NCBI RefSeq assembly: GCF_002305875.1
Contig: NZ_CP022098.1
Coordinates: 5,270,001 to 5,334,000, forward strand
DNA length: 64,000 bases
Reading direction: 5' to 3'
From: Cystobacter fuscus
Lineage (GTDB): Bacteria; Myxococcota; Myxococcia; Myxococcales; Myxococcaceae
Shown piece by piece: positions 7,922 through 19,700 of this stretch (positions are counted from its first letter, which is position 1; the number at the start of each line of letters is the position of its first letter). A model generated the notes under the pieces. That model made no database searches, was not told where the DNA came from, and worked only from the letters and a program-made list of their open reading frames with translations. A program made the position numbers and the translations under genes.

Positions 7922-10900
7922 TCACGGCAGGGACAGGCCGAGCCGCTGGCGCAGGCGCAGGAAGTCGTCGCCGAGCACGTAGGAGAGCAATTGCTGCAGA
8001 TCGGCGCGCTCGCGCAGGGCCTGGAGCAGCGGCTCGGTGTGGTCCAGGCGCGAGTTGGCGAAGTTCGGATCCTCCTTGAGCACGAGCGAGAGGCCCACCG
8101 ACACGTCTCCGCACAGGAGCGCGCCCGCGCGGTCCGCCGACAGTGCGAGGCCCTCGAGAATGGGCGTCAGCTCCACCTTGGATTGGGGACCCAGCTCCAG
8201 CGCGGCCGGCTCCAGCGCCTTGAGTGCCTTGCGCGAGTAGGCGCGGCGGTACTGCTTCACCAGCTCCTCGTTGTTGCGCCCCAGCGCCGTGAACTGCGGG
8301 GCGAAGATGCGCACCGAGTTGCCGAACAGATCCAGGGTCTCGCCGCGCGACAGCTTGGAGAGCACCGCCGTCTTGTTGAAGAGGCCCATCACCGTGCGGC
8401 CGATGAGGAACTTCTGCTCGCGGGCGTTGAAGCGGCGCACCACGTCCTGGCCCACGCACACCGCGAGCGGCTCTCCCGTCTCCAGGGCGAGCAGTCCGCG
8501 GCGCGACTGGTACACCTCGAACTCCTCCACGCCGAACACCTGCGCCACGGCGCGCACGGCCTTGAACACGGCGTGCTCGGGCTTGAGCTTGTCGTCCTTG
8601 CGGTTGACGCCCAGCAGCTCGAACTGTGGCGGGTGCAGCTTGCCGAGCTGATCTCCCACGGCCCGGAGCACCTCGAGCAGGGGCCCGCGCGCGGACGGGT
8701 GGGTGAGCGCCGTGTCGAGATCCGCCACGCTCAGCCGCTCCTGCGTCTCCAGGGGCAGGCGGTTGCGCATCTCCGTGTAGAAGACCGCCTCCGCCTCGTT
8801 CGTCGCCCGCAGGAAGTGCAGCACCGACGCGGCGCAGAAGGCCTTGTCGTTCTGCTTGAGGCCCTCCCACAGCCGGAAGAGCGCGTGCAGGCTCTCCACG
8901 CGCGTGGGCTCCAGGCGCAAGAGCTGCCGGTGCTCCTCGATGGCGAGCTGCGCCGACGCCGCGTCGCGCATGTACAGGTTGGCGAGCGCCGCGCGCGCCG
9001 CGATGTTGCCCGGCTCGGTCTCCACGATCTGTCGGTAGAGCGTCACCGCGCGCGCGGGCTCGCTCAGGGGTCCCGCGCTCAGGTCGGCCACCTTCAGCCG
9101 CAGCGTGACCGCGCGCTTGCTGTCCCCCGCGCCCTGCGCCTGAGTGGACTGGGTCTCCAGCATCTGCGACAGCTCCGGCAGCTTGCCGGCGCGCTCGTAC
9201 AGCGTCGCCAGCCGGTCCACGAGCGTCATGTCCCCCGGGCTCAGGTCCAGTGCCTGGCGGTAGAGCACGGAGGCCGTGGCGAGATCCCCCAACCCCTGCT
9301 CATGCACCTGCGCGAGCGTCACCGTGTGGCGCGCGCGGTCGGCCACCGGCAGCTCCAGCTCCAACAGCCGTTGCAGGCAGTCCATCGTCCCCGTCCAGTT
9401 GCGCACCTGGAGGAAGAGCGTCGACAGGCGCTCGAGCACCTCGACGTTGTGCGGCAGGGCCTCGCGCGCGGCGTGCAGGTGCACGGCGGCATGGCTCGGC
9501 TCGGCCAGGTGATCCTGATACAGCGCGCCCAGCGTGAGGTGCATCCTCGCCACGAGCGCGGGATCTCCTCCGAGCTCGACGCGCTGGGTGAGCGTGGCGG
9601 CGGCCTCACCGTAGCGCCGGTCCTCCAGCAACAGGTGCGCGCGCAGCTCCAGGGCCTCCGGGAGCGTGGGCCGCAGGGACAGGGTGCGCTCGAGCAGCGC
9701 CACGGCACGTGCCCGGTCTCCCACGCCCGTCAGGTACGTCTTCGCCGCGTGGAGCAGGGCATCGGCGGCCGCGTCCGTGTCGCCCTGGGCCAGCCGCGCC
9801 TCGGCGCGCCGCTCCTGCATCAGCGCCAGATCTCCCGCGCCGCCCCTCGCCGCCAGCAGCTCCTCCAGACCGGCGGTCGCCGTCGCGTCCAGGGGATCGC
9901 GCTCGAGCGCCTTGCGGTACAGGGAGATGGCGCCGTCCGCGTCCTGGAGGGCCCCCGCGGCGAGCCGGGCCGCGGAGATGAAGGACTCGATGGCACCGCG
10001 GGGATCGCGGCTGGCGTTCGCCTCGCTCTCCAGCAACACCCGGGCGGAGGCCGCGTCGCCCCGGCGGGCCAGCACGCGCCGCAGACCCTGAAGCGCGGGC
10101 AGACACTGCGGCTGCAACTGCAACACCGCGCGGTAGGCCTGCTCGGCGCGCAGCGGGTTGTTCAGCTTGCCCTCGTCCAGGTCCGCGCAGCGCAGCATCA
10201 ACTGCACGCGCTCCATCTCGTCCGTCACCACCTGGAGCCGGCGCAGGTACAGCTCGGACAGGCCGGCCGCGTCACCCGCCTGGCGCAGGGCGCGCTCCAG
10301 GCCGAAGGTGAGCCGCACGTCGCGGGGATTGGTCGCCACCGCCTGCCGCAGCGCCTCGAGGTCCACCCCCTTGTCCAGGTCCGCCGCGGCGTTCACCCGC
10401 AGCGCGAGCCCCAGCCTCGGGTCCTTCACCAGCTCGGACAGGCGCAGGCGCAGCTCACCGCGGCGCGCCCGGTCTCCCGCGCGGATGCGCTCGAGCGTCT
10501 TGAGGGCGGACAGGTGGCCGGGCTCCAGCGCGAGCACCGCCTCGCAGCACTGGGCCGCGCGCGCCGGCTCCTGGAAGTGATCCAGGTAGAGCCGCGCGAG
10601 CTTCATGTACGCGGACACCTTGGCGCCCGCCGTCTGGCCCATCTGCGTCTCGCGATCCAGCAGCGCCACCAGCTCCTTCACGTCCTCGTCCGCGAGGAAG
10701 AGCCGCTCCAGGGCACGCAGGGTGGCGGTGTGGCCCGGGGCGAGGCGCAGCACTTCCTGGAACACCTCGATGGCCATGTCCGGCCGCTTGAGCTGATCCT
10801 CCCAGATGGTGGCCGCGTGGTAGAGCGCGTTGGCGCGCTCCATGGGATCCGTGCGGTTGGCGGCCTCCGAGCGCAGCACCTCGATGAGGCTCTCCCACGC

Positions 10901-12991
10901 GCCCTTGGCCTTGTAGAGCCGCGCGAGCGCGCGCAGCGCCGGGAAGTGGCTGGGGGCCAGCGTGAGCACCTCCTGGTAGGAGGCGACGGCCTGACTCTCG
11001 TCCTTGAGGCGGTGCTCGTACAGCTCGCCAATCTTGTGGATGAGCGCCGCGGCCGCGTCCGGGTTGGTGGAGAACTCCGCCTCGGTGCGGTACATGCGGA
11101 TGAGCTGCTCCCACTTGCCCTCCTGCGCGTACAGCCGCCCGAGCGCCTTGAGCGCCGGCAGGTACGAGGGCATCAGCGTGAGCACGCGCTCATAGGCGGC
11201 GATGGCGCCGGGGCGATCCTTCAGGTGCTCGTCGAGGATCTCCGCGTTGCGGTGGTAGAGCGCGAGCACCTGCTTGGTGTCTCCCACCAGCGACGCCTCC
11301 AGCTCCTGGTTGCGCAACAGCTCCGGGAAGTTCCCCGCGCGCTCCAGCAGCCGCGACAGGTTGCGCACGCTGGGCAGATGATCCGGCGCCAGGTCGAGGA
11401 TGCGCCGCATGCACTCGATGGCGTGCGCCAGGTCGTTGAGCCGCTCCTCGTGGATGACAGCCACCTTGTTGAGCGTGTCGATGATCTGCTCGCGGTCCTG
11501 GGTCTGCAGCAGATCCTGCTCGTACATGGCCACGAGATCGGCGAAGCGGCCCTGGCGCTCGTAGAGGCCGATGAGGGCCTTCTGGGCGGGGAAGTAGCCC
11601 GGCTGGACCTGGAGGCAGGCGGTGTAGCGTTGGATGGCCTCCTCCTGCCGGTTGAGCCGCTCCTCCATCACCTCGGCCGCCTTGTACATGCGCGCGGCCT
11701 TCTCGCGGGGCTCCTGGGTGGCGGCGGCCTCGGCGTCGAAGACGGAGACGAGCCCCTCCCAGTTGCGGGTGCGGAAGAAGAGCTTGCCCAGGCCCGCGAG
11801 CGCCGCGGCATGGCCGGGGATGCGCGCGAGGATGGCCTGGTAGCGGGCGATGGCGTCCGCGTCGCGCTTGAGGTCCTCCTCGTACAGCGCCGCCAGCCGC
11901 AGGTTGATGGCCACCAGCTCGCTCTCGTCGCCGATGCAGCCCACCCACGCGAGCAGCACGTCCGCCAGCTCCTCGAAGCGGTGGCGCGTCTCGTAGATGT
12001 TGGCCAGCGCCGAGAGGATGAGCGACTCGTTGGGGCTCACGCGCCGCGCGTCGAGCAGCGCCGCGAGCGCCTCCTCCTTGCGCCCCAGCCGCTCGTACAT
12101 CTTGCACAGCTGCAGCCAGGCGGGCGCGCCCTGGGGCCCGAGCACCTCGGCCTCGGCGGTGAGCACCTCGAGCAGCTCCTCGGCGCGGCCCTCGCGCACG
12201 GCCACGCGCTTGAGGGCGTTGAGCAGCAGGGGATCCGCGCTGTCCAGCCGGAAGGCCTCGCGGAAGCACGCGGCGGCTTCTCCGGTGCGCTTGAGGCGCT
12301 CGTCGAGCACCAGGCCCGCGGCGGTGAGGTAGTGGGCGCGCAGCGCGGGCGTCTCCAGCGCGGCGGCCAGCAGCCGGTACACCTCCACGAGCGCGGAGTG
12401 GTCATTGCGCGCGGCGTAGAGCGCCTCGAGCTGGGTGAGCAGCGCCGGATCCCGCGGCTTGAGCTCCAGACACTGGGCGAAGGCGGTACGGGCCTCCTCC
12501 GCGCGCCCCAGCCGCTCCTCGAGCAGGCTGCCCTTCTCGAAGAAGAGGGCGGCGCGCTCGGAGGGCTCCTCGGTGGCGTTCAGCTCCGCCTCGAGCAGCT
12601 GCACGGCCATCTGCCAGTTGCCCACGTCGGCGAAGAGGCGGCGCGCGGCGCGGATGTTGGAGAGGAAGCGCGGGGCGATCCGGTAGGCCTGGTTGTAGGC
12701 CATGGCCGCGTTGCGGGGATTCTTGAGCGGGTCCTCCCAGAGCCGGCCCATCTCGTGGAAGAGCAGGGCGGCCTGGGGCTCGGTGCCGAGCGCCCGCGCC
12801 TCGCGCTCCAGGCTGGCGATGCGCTCCCGGGCGTCCTGCTCGGGGCTGGAGGCGGCGGACGGCAGTGCGCCCAGGTGGGAAGCGAGGGCCTCGGAGACGG
12901 CAGGGCGGGAGGGGGCCTGCACGGTGGGGATCGCGGAAGCACCCGTGGTGCTCCAGGTGGGCGACCTCGGCAGTTCGTTGCGCTCGCTCAT
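7922..12991 (-). CDS. Giant tetratricopeptide-repeat protein
   Basis: A protein of 1,689 residues built almost wholly of helical repeats of about 34-40 residues. Recurrent patterns such as AIxxYxxxLxLxPxxxxALxxLxxLYxxxGxWxxLxxxY mark them as TPRs from about residue 60 to 1,400. The last 300 residues lack clear repeats and include a region around FNAREQKFLIGRTVMGLFNKTAVLSKLSRGE that I do not recognise. No signal peptide or membrane segment is seen, so it is probably a cytoplasmic scaffold. I chose the ATG at 12991 because GGAGAGGG stands just before it; the frame is open about 29 codons further. It is a single gene, transcribed away from the lipoprotein gene at 13214. Confidence 0.8.
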   Translation of the reverse strand: MSERNELPRSPTWSTTGASAIPTVQAPSRPAVSEALASHLGALPSAASSPEQDARERIASLEREARALGTEPQAALLFHEMGRLWEDPLKNPRNAAMAYNQAYRIAPRFLSNIRAARRLFADVGNWQMAVQLLEAELNATEEPSERAALFFEKGSLLEERLGRAEEARTAFAQCLELKPRDPALLTQLEALYAARNDHSALVEVYRLLAAALETPALRAHYLTAAGLVLDERLKRTGEAAACFREAFRLDSADPLLLNALKRVAVREGRAEELLEVLTAEAEVLGPQGAPAWLQLCKMYERLGRKEEALAALLDARRVSPNESLILSALANIYETRHRFEELADVLLAWVGCIGDESELVAINLRLAALYEEDLKRDADAIARYQAILARIPGHAAALAGLGKLFFRTRNWEGLVSVFDAEAAATQEPREKAARMYKAAEVMEERLNRQEEAIQRYTACLQVQPGYFPAQKALIGLYERQGRFADLVAMYEQDLLQTQDREQIIDTLNKVAVIHEERLNDLAHAIECMRRILDLAPDHLPSVRNLSRLLERAGNFPELLRNQELEASLVGDTKQVLALYHRNAEILDEHLKDRPGAIAAYERVLTLMPSYLPALKALGRLYAQEGKWEQLIRMYRTEAEFSTNPDAAAALIHKIGELYEHRLKDESQAVASYQEVLTLAPSHFPALRALARLYKAKGAWESLIEVLRSEAANRTDPMERANALYHAATIWEDQLKRPDMAIEVFQEVLRLAPGHTATLRALERLFLADEDVKELVALLDRETQMGQTAGAKVSAYMKLARLYLDHFQEPARAAQCCEAVLALEPGHLSALKTLERIRAGDRARRGELRLRLSELVKDPRLGLALRVNAAADLDKGVDLEALRQAVATNPRDVRLTFGLERALRQAGDAAGLSELYLRRLQVVTDEMERVQLMLRCADLDEGKLNNPLRAEQAYRAVLQLQPQCLPALQGLRRVLARRGDAASARVLLESEANASRDPRGAIESFISAARLAAGALQDADGAISLYRKALERDPLDATATAGLEELLAARGGAGDLALMQERRAEARLAQGDTDAAADALLHAAKTYLTGVGDRARAVALLERTLSLRPTLPEALELRAHLLLEDRRYGEAAATLTQRVELGGDPALVARMHLTLGALYQDHLAEPSHAAVHLHAAREALPHNVEVLERLSTLFLQVRNWTGTMDCLQRLLELELPVADRARHTVTLAQVHEQGLGDLATASVLYRQALDLSPGDMTLVDRLATLYERAGKLPELSQMLETQSTQAQGAGDSKRAVTLRLKVADLSAGPLSEPARAVTLYRQIVETEPGNIAARAALANLYMRDAASAQLAIEEHRQLLRLEPTRVESLHALFRLWEGLKQNDKAFCAASVLHFLRATNEAEAVFYTEMRNRLPLETQERLSVADLDTALTHPSARGPLLEVLRAVGDQLGKLHPPQFELLGVNRKDDKLKPEHAVFKAVRAVAQVFGVEEFEVYQSRRGLLALETGEPLAVCVGQDVVRRFNAREQKFLIGRTVMGLFNKTAVLSKLSRGETLDLFGNSVRIFAPQFTALGRNNEELVKQYRRAYSRKALKALEPAALELGPQSKVELTPILEGLALSADRAGALLCGDVSVGLSLVLKEDPNFANSRLDHTEPLLQALRERADLQQLLSYVLGDDFLRLRQRLGLSLP

Positions 12992-13213
12992 GGGAAAGCC
13001 CTCTCCGACAGGGAAGAAGCGTGGCCGATGGGCTACGGGCCGGCGGGGGTCGTACCATGTGCTTGCCAACCCCCTCAAGTTCCCGACTTTCTTGGGGTTT
13101 CACTCGTCGTCTGACTGCTCGCCGGGTGGCCTGGCACGGCGCGCGGAGCCTCCGGGTGGAAGCCGTGTAGAGGGGAGCCGGAGCGCTGAAACCCCTCGAC
13201 TCGGAGCGGAAAC

Positions 13214-13783
13214 ATGACTCGGAAGTGGTTGCTGCTGTGGGTGTCCCTCGCGTGTGGCGCGTGTGCCCGGTCCTCCCCGGCCCAGCACCCTGGCGGCGAG
13301 GCACCTCCGGGCATGGCGTTCACGTCCTCACTCGCCGTGTTGCTGGAGCACCGGGAGGAGCTGGCGTTGACGCCGTCCCAGGTGGAGCGCTTCGAGCAGC
13401 TCGACTTCACCCTGCGCGAGAAGAACGCCGTGCTCCAACACGCGCTCGAGTCCTTGCGCGTCCAGGCCAGGAAGAACAACCGGCCCTGGCATGGGGGCTA
13501 CCAGGGCGGAGGGAGCCATGACGTCCACGGTGGCAAGGGCGGCTCCATGAGTGGGCCCGCGGACGAGGACCAGCAGAAGCTGCGGCGGCGCGAGCGGTTG
13601 GAGCGCATGGAGGCCACGCTGCGCGCGATGCAGGACAATGACTCGCAAGCCTACCTCGCGGCGGAGGGGCTGATGACCGACGCGCAGAAACCCCGGGCCC
13701 GGGAGCTTTTCTCCCAGGAGCGAGAGAAGCTGCTCAAGCAGCTCGACGCCATGCATTACCAGATACGCAAGGGCGACTACTGA
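13214..13783 (+). CDS. Spy/CpxP-like periplasmic protein, probable lipoprotein
   Basis: A 189-residue exported protein. The N terminus (MTRKWLLLWVSLACGAC) is a signal peptide rich in cysteine; C14 or C17 could be lipidated, although neither is a textbook lipobox. Residues about 50-90 contain LTPSQVERFEQLDFTLREKN, the LTxxQ pattern of the Spy/CpxP/ZraP periplasmic chaperones and metal sensors, and the rest is charged helix with a glycine/histidine-rich loop (about 98-115) that could bind metal. It would act in the periplasm as a chaperone or stress sensor. It is transcribed divergently from the TPR gene. Confidence 0.6.
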   Translation: MTRKWLLLWVSLACGACARSSPAQHPGGEAPPGMAFTSSLAVLLEHREELALTPSQVERFEQLDFTLREKNAVLQHALESLRVQARKNNRPWHGGYQGGGSHDVHGGKGGSMSGPADEDQQKLRRRERLERMEATLRAMQDNDSQAYLAAEGLMTDAQKPRARELFSQEREKLLKQLDAMHYQIRKGDY

Positions 13784-13994
13784 TGAAGTCGGCAGGCGTC
13801 GGTGTTCTTCGGGAGTAACCTTCACGACATCGGTGAAGGCGGATGTCCCGAGAGCTGATCCAGACAAAATGTCGGTCTCCCCATGCCTGCTCCGGACATC
13901 CCGGCACGAGCAGGGTGTTTTCCGGCCTCCGTGGACCGAGGGCTGGGACACGGCATGTCGGTTGCTTGAGGTGTCCTGGCAGGAGGGAGCCGCC

Positions 13995-15230
13995 GTGAAA
14001 CTCGAAGCCGTCATCCGGCTCGCCCGTGAGCAGGGGGCGAGCGACATCCACCTCGAGGGTGACCTGCCCCTGGCGCTCCGGGTGCGCGGAGCACTGCGGC
14101 TCGTCGGGGATGCGATCCCGGCCGCGACGCTCCTCGCGATGGCTCGCGAGCTCATCGGCGACTCGGATTGGTCCGAGTTCCTCGCGCGCGGCTCCCATGA
14201 TGAGTCGCGCACGGTGGAGGGGCAGCGCTGCCGCATCAACCTCCTGCGCAGCGCTCGAGGCGTGGGCTTCGCCATCCGCCTGCTGTCCTCCTCCCAGGCC
14301 ACGTTGAAGAAGCTCAACCTCCATCCCGAACTGCGCCGCCTCGTCGAGTCGCCCCACGGCCTCGTCCTGGTGTGTGGTCCCACTGGCGTGGGCAAGACGT
14401 CCACGCTCGCGGCGCTGCTGCAGGAAATCAACCTCCACGAGGCCCGGCACATCATCACCGTGGAAAGCCCCATCGAGTACGCCCTGGTGCCGCGCCAGTC
14501 CTTCATCCGCCAGCGCGAGGTGGGTCGGGACACGCCGTCCTTCGCCCAGGCGCTCGTGGATGCACTCCGGGAGGATCCAGACGTCCTCATGGTCGGGGAG
14601 ATGCGCGAGCCGGAGGTGATGCGGCTGACATTGAACGCGGCGGAGACGGGGCACCTGGTGCTCGCGACGGTGCACTCCGCGAGCACCAGCGAGGCGCTCC
14701 AGCGCGTGGTGTCCGCTTTCCCCCCGGAGATCCAGGGCGCGGTGTGCAACCAGCTCGCGGACTGCCTCGTCGGTGTGGTGTGCCAGCGATTGCGCTACCG
14801 TCCGGACCTGGGCATCCGTATCCCCGAGTGCGAGGTGCTCATGGCCAGCACCCAGGTGAAGAGCCTCGTGCGTCAGGGCTTCTTCTACAAGCTGCCCTCG
14901 GCCATCGAGACGGGCGGCGCCGACGGCTCCTGGACGTTCACGCGCTATGGGGAGTGGCTGGGCCGCAAGACGGATTGGCACCTGCCTTCCGCCGCGGAGG
15001 ACGCGCCCTCCGAGCCTCCCGCCGCGCCCGTTCCGCGGCTCTCCGTGCCGCCTCCGGCCCGGCCCGAGCCCCTCCCACGGCCACCCGCGTCCAGGCCGAA
15101 GCGCGCCACGCGGGAGGCCACCCCGTCTTCCCCTCCAGCGGAGGAGGGCGTCTTCGTCATCCAGGAGGAGAAGGACCTGACGGACATCCTCCGGGAGCTC
15201 GAGCGCGGGGGCACGGGAAGCGAGGAGTAG
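13995..15230 (+). CDS. PilT-family secretion/retraction ATPase with C-terminal tail
   Basis: A 411-residue hexameric ATPase of the PilT/GspE family. The Walker A GPTGVGKT lies at residues 128-135, the aspartate box HIITVESPIEY follows, the Walker B region is DPDVLMVGEMREPEV, and the histidine box is AETGHLVLATVHSAS. N-terminal residues (AREQGASDIHLE) match PilT. PilT proteins drive type IV pilus retraction. After the core, about 75 residues form a proline-rich linker and an end helix DLTDILRELERG not found in ordinary PilT. The GTG start was chosen because AGGAGGG lies 7 bases before it, whereas an upstream ATG gives a poor N terminus. No pil gene is adjacent, so it may be an extra retraction ATPase. 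Confidence 0.85.
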   Translation: MKLEAVIRLAREQGASDIHLEGDLPLALRVRGALRLVGDAIPAATLLAMARELIGDSDWSEFLARGSHDESRTVEGQRCRINLLRSARGVGFAIRLLSSSQATLKKLNLHPELRRLVESPHGLVLVCGPTGVGKTSTLAALLQEINLHEARHIITVESPIEYALVPRQSFIRQREVGRDTPSFAQALVDALREDPDVLMVGEMREPEVMRLTLNAAETGHLVLATVHSASTSEALQRVVSAFPPEIQGAVCNQLADCLVGVVCQRLRYRPDLGIRIPECEVLMASTQVKSLVRQGFFYKLPSAIETGGADGSWTFTRYGEWLGRKTDWHLPSAAEDAPSEPPAAPVPRLSVPPPARPEPLPRPPASRPKRATREATPSSPPAEEGVFVIQEEKDLTDILRELERGGTGSEE

Positions 15231-15262
15231 ACCCGCGTGGGGGGCCTGGCTCAGGATGCCCC

Positions 15263-16499
<1,237 letters not shown>

Positions 16500-16733
16500 G
16501 CCCGCGAGGACCCGTCGAACAGGATCTGGAGATGGAGGGCATGACCGGCATCGACCTCGCGGGGGTCCAGACCGGGCGAGGGAGCGGCCTGGCGATGGAA
16601 CACGGCCCTGGGTGGGTTGCCTCGGGGTGAAGTCCGTGCGGCCCACGGTCATCCAGGGTAGGGAAGGAGCCAGGGAAGTGCGTCACCGCCTCGAGTGCTC
16701 CCTGCGGTAGGATCCCGTCTCTCCCATCCCGGC

Positions 16734-19700
16734 ATGAACATTCCAGGCTACACCCTTCGAGGGGCTTTCAGGTCCACGGGCACCAACCGGCTCTTCCACG
16801 CGGTGAGCGATGCCGATGGCACGTCCCTCATCCTCAAGACGCCCCTGTCTTCCGGGCCGGATCCGCAGGCGATCGAGCGCTACCGGCGTGAGTTCGACAT
16901 CCTCCAGAGGCTGCGCGACGTGCGCGGCGTCTCGCGGGCACTGGGCTGCGAGGTGCTCCAGGAGCGTCCGGTGCTCCTCTTCGAGGCGGTGGAGGGCGAG
17001 CCCCTGTCCGCGCTCGTCGGCCGCCCCTTCGAGCTACTCCGGGCCCTGGAGCTGGCCCTCTCCCTGGTGTCCACCCTGGCGGAGGTCCACCGCCACGGCG
17101 TCATCCACAAGGATCTCAAGCCCGCGAACATCGTCGTCACCCCGTCCGGGGACACCTGCCTCGTCGACTTCGGCGTCGCCACCTTCCAGCTCGTCGAGCA
17201 CGTGGAGGCCGCTCCCGCCACGCTCATCGAGGGCACCCTGGCGTACATGTCTCCGGAGCAGACCGGGCGCATGAACCGCGCGGTGGACCACCGCGCCGAT
17301 TTCTACTCGCTGGGCGTCACCCTCTATGAAGTGCTCACGGGCAGCCGCCCCTTCCAGGGTCGTGACGCGCTCGAGTGGTTCCATGCCCACATGGCCCAGG
17401 CGCCCCAGCCCCCGCTGGAGCGCGTGCCGGAGCTGCCTCCCGTCCTGTCCGCCATCGTCCTCAAGCTCATGGCCAAGGTCGCCGAGGAGCGCTATCAGAG
17501 CGCCGAGGGGCTCGCGGCGGACCTCGCGCGGTGCCGCGAGCAGCTCCTGCGCGGCGTGCACGAGGACTTTCCCCTGGGCGAGCACGACCACCCCTCGCAC
17601 TTCCAGCTCCCCCAGCGCCTCTACGGGCGCGGCTCCGAGGCCGCCGCCCTGCTCCAGGGTTTCGAGCGCGTGGCCCAGGGTGGGCGGCCCGAGCTGTTCC
17701 TCGTCCGGGGCTACTCCGGCATCGGCAAGTCCGCCGTGGTGCACGAGCTGCACCGGCCCGTGGTGCGCCAGCGCGGCTTCTTCCTCAGCGGCAAGTTCGA
17801 TCAGCTCCAGCGCGACATCCCCTACGTCACCCTGGCCCAGGCCATCCGCGGCCTGACGCAACAACTGCTCGCGAGCACCGACGAGGAGCTCGCGCGCTGG
17901 GGCGCGCGGCTCAACGAGGCCTGGGAGGGCCAGGGCCAGGTGCTCGTGGACGTGGTGCCCCAGCTCGAGCTCGTCGCCGGCAAGCAGCCCTCCGTCGGCG
18001 AGCTGCCCCCCGCCGAGGCCCGGCACCGCTTCCAGCTCGTCCTGCGCAAGTTCCTCGGCGTGTTCGCCACGCCCGAGCACCCCCTCGTCCTCTTCCTGGA
18101 TGACTTGCAGTGGGCGGACCTGGCCAGCCTCCAGCTGCTCCATCACCTGCTCACCCACCCGGAGACACCGCCGGTGCTGCTCATCGGCGCCTACCGGGAC
18201 AACGAGGTGGACGCCTCGCACCTGCTGGCGCAGACGGTGGACGGATTGCGCGCGGCCGGGGCGCGGATGACCGAGCTGCACCTCGAGCCGTTGACCCTCG
18301 AGGAGGTGCGGCGCTTCGTCGCGGACGCGCTGCCGGGCGCGGGGGACGAGGTGCTCGAGTCGCTGCCGGTGCTGGCGCTCGAGAAGACCGGCGGCAATCC
18401 CTTCTTCCTGCAGCAGTTCCTGCTGACGCTCCACCAGGACGGGCTCCTCGTCCGTCTGCCCAAGGGCCCGTGGCGTTGGGACGCCGCCGCCAGCCGCGCC
18501 CGGGGCTACTCCGACAACGTCGTCGACTTCATGGCCGGCAAGCTGCGCCAGCTTCCCCTGGGCACACAGCACCTGCTGCGGCTCGCGGCGTGCGTGGGCA
18601 ACTCCTTCTCCCTGGAGCTGCTTCGCCTCATCTCCCACATGGAGGAGTCCTCCGAGGTGTCTCGGGGCCTGGAGCCCGCGCTCCAGGAGGGCATGCTGAT
18701 GCGGACCGGGCCGGGCGAGCAGTTCCGCTTCCTTCACGATCGCATCCAACAGGCGGCCCAGGCCCTCATCCCCGAGCCACAGCGCAAGGCCGTGCACCTG
18801 CGCATCGGCCGCCTGCTGCTCGAGCGCCTGCCGCCCGAGACGGTCCAGGATCAGCTCTTCGACATCGTGAGCCACCTGAACGCCGGGATGGAGCTGATCG
18901 ACGAGCCGGCGGAGCGCCTGCGACTGGCGCGGCTGAACGCCAAGGCGGGACGCAACGCCAAGGCCACCACCGCGTTCCGCTCGGCCGCGACCTACCTCGC
19001 CACGGCCTACCGGTTGATTCCGGGGGATCCCTGGGAGGTGGAGCCCGCGCTGACCTTCCGGATCCAGCTCGATCGGGCCACCTGTGAGTTCATGAGCGGC
19101 AAGGCCTCCGAGGCCCGCCGCCTGGTGGAGGAGCTGCTGCCCCGGGTCCGGACGCGCACGGACACCGCGGCCGTCTACCGTCTGAAGAGCAGCATCCATG
19201 TGGCCGCCAGTGAGATCTCCGCGGCCCTCGTCTGTCTGGTGGAGTGCCTCACCCAGATGGGCATCCCCATGTCCGCGAGCCCCTCGTGGGATGAGGTCCT
19301 GGCGGCCAACGAGGAGGTCTGGGCGCTGATGGAAGGGCGGTCCATCGAGAGCCTGCTCGAGCTGCCTCGCATGACGGACCCGGACATCGAGGCGGCGATG
19401 AGCGTGCTGGGCGCCATGTTCGCGCCCGCGTACTTCACCAACACCAAACTGCTCATCGTCAACCTGTGCCGGATGGTCTGCCTGAGCATCCACCACGGGC
19501 TCAATGGTTCGGCCGCGCAGGGCTATGGCTGGTACGGCCTGGTGCTGGGCTCCATCTTCAAGCGCTACCAGGAGGGCCATGCCTTCGGACAGCTCGCCGG
19601 GGCCATCGTCGAGCGGCATGAGATCTCCACCGTTCGCGGCAAGATCCTCTACATCCAGGGCACCCTCAGCGACTGGACCGAGCCCCTCGGCAACTCCCTG

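Noticed and set aside
7991-13114. A 1,707-codon open frame antisense to the TPR gene
   Set aside because: The translation is Arg/Gln/His-rich without any fold, whereas the other strand gives regular TPR repeats.
13094-13195. Inverted repeat GGGGTTTCA/TGAAACCCC, 84 bases apart, in the divergent region before the Spy-like gene
   Set aside because: Nine bases at this distance can occur by chance in GC-rich DNA; no other sign of a site.
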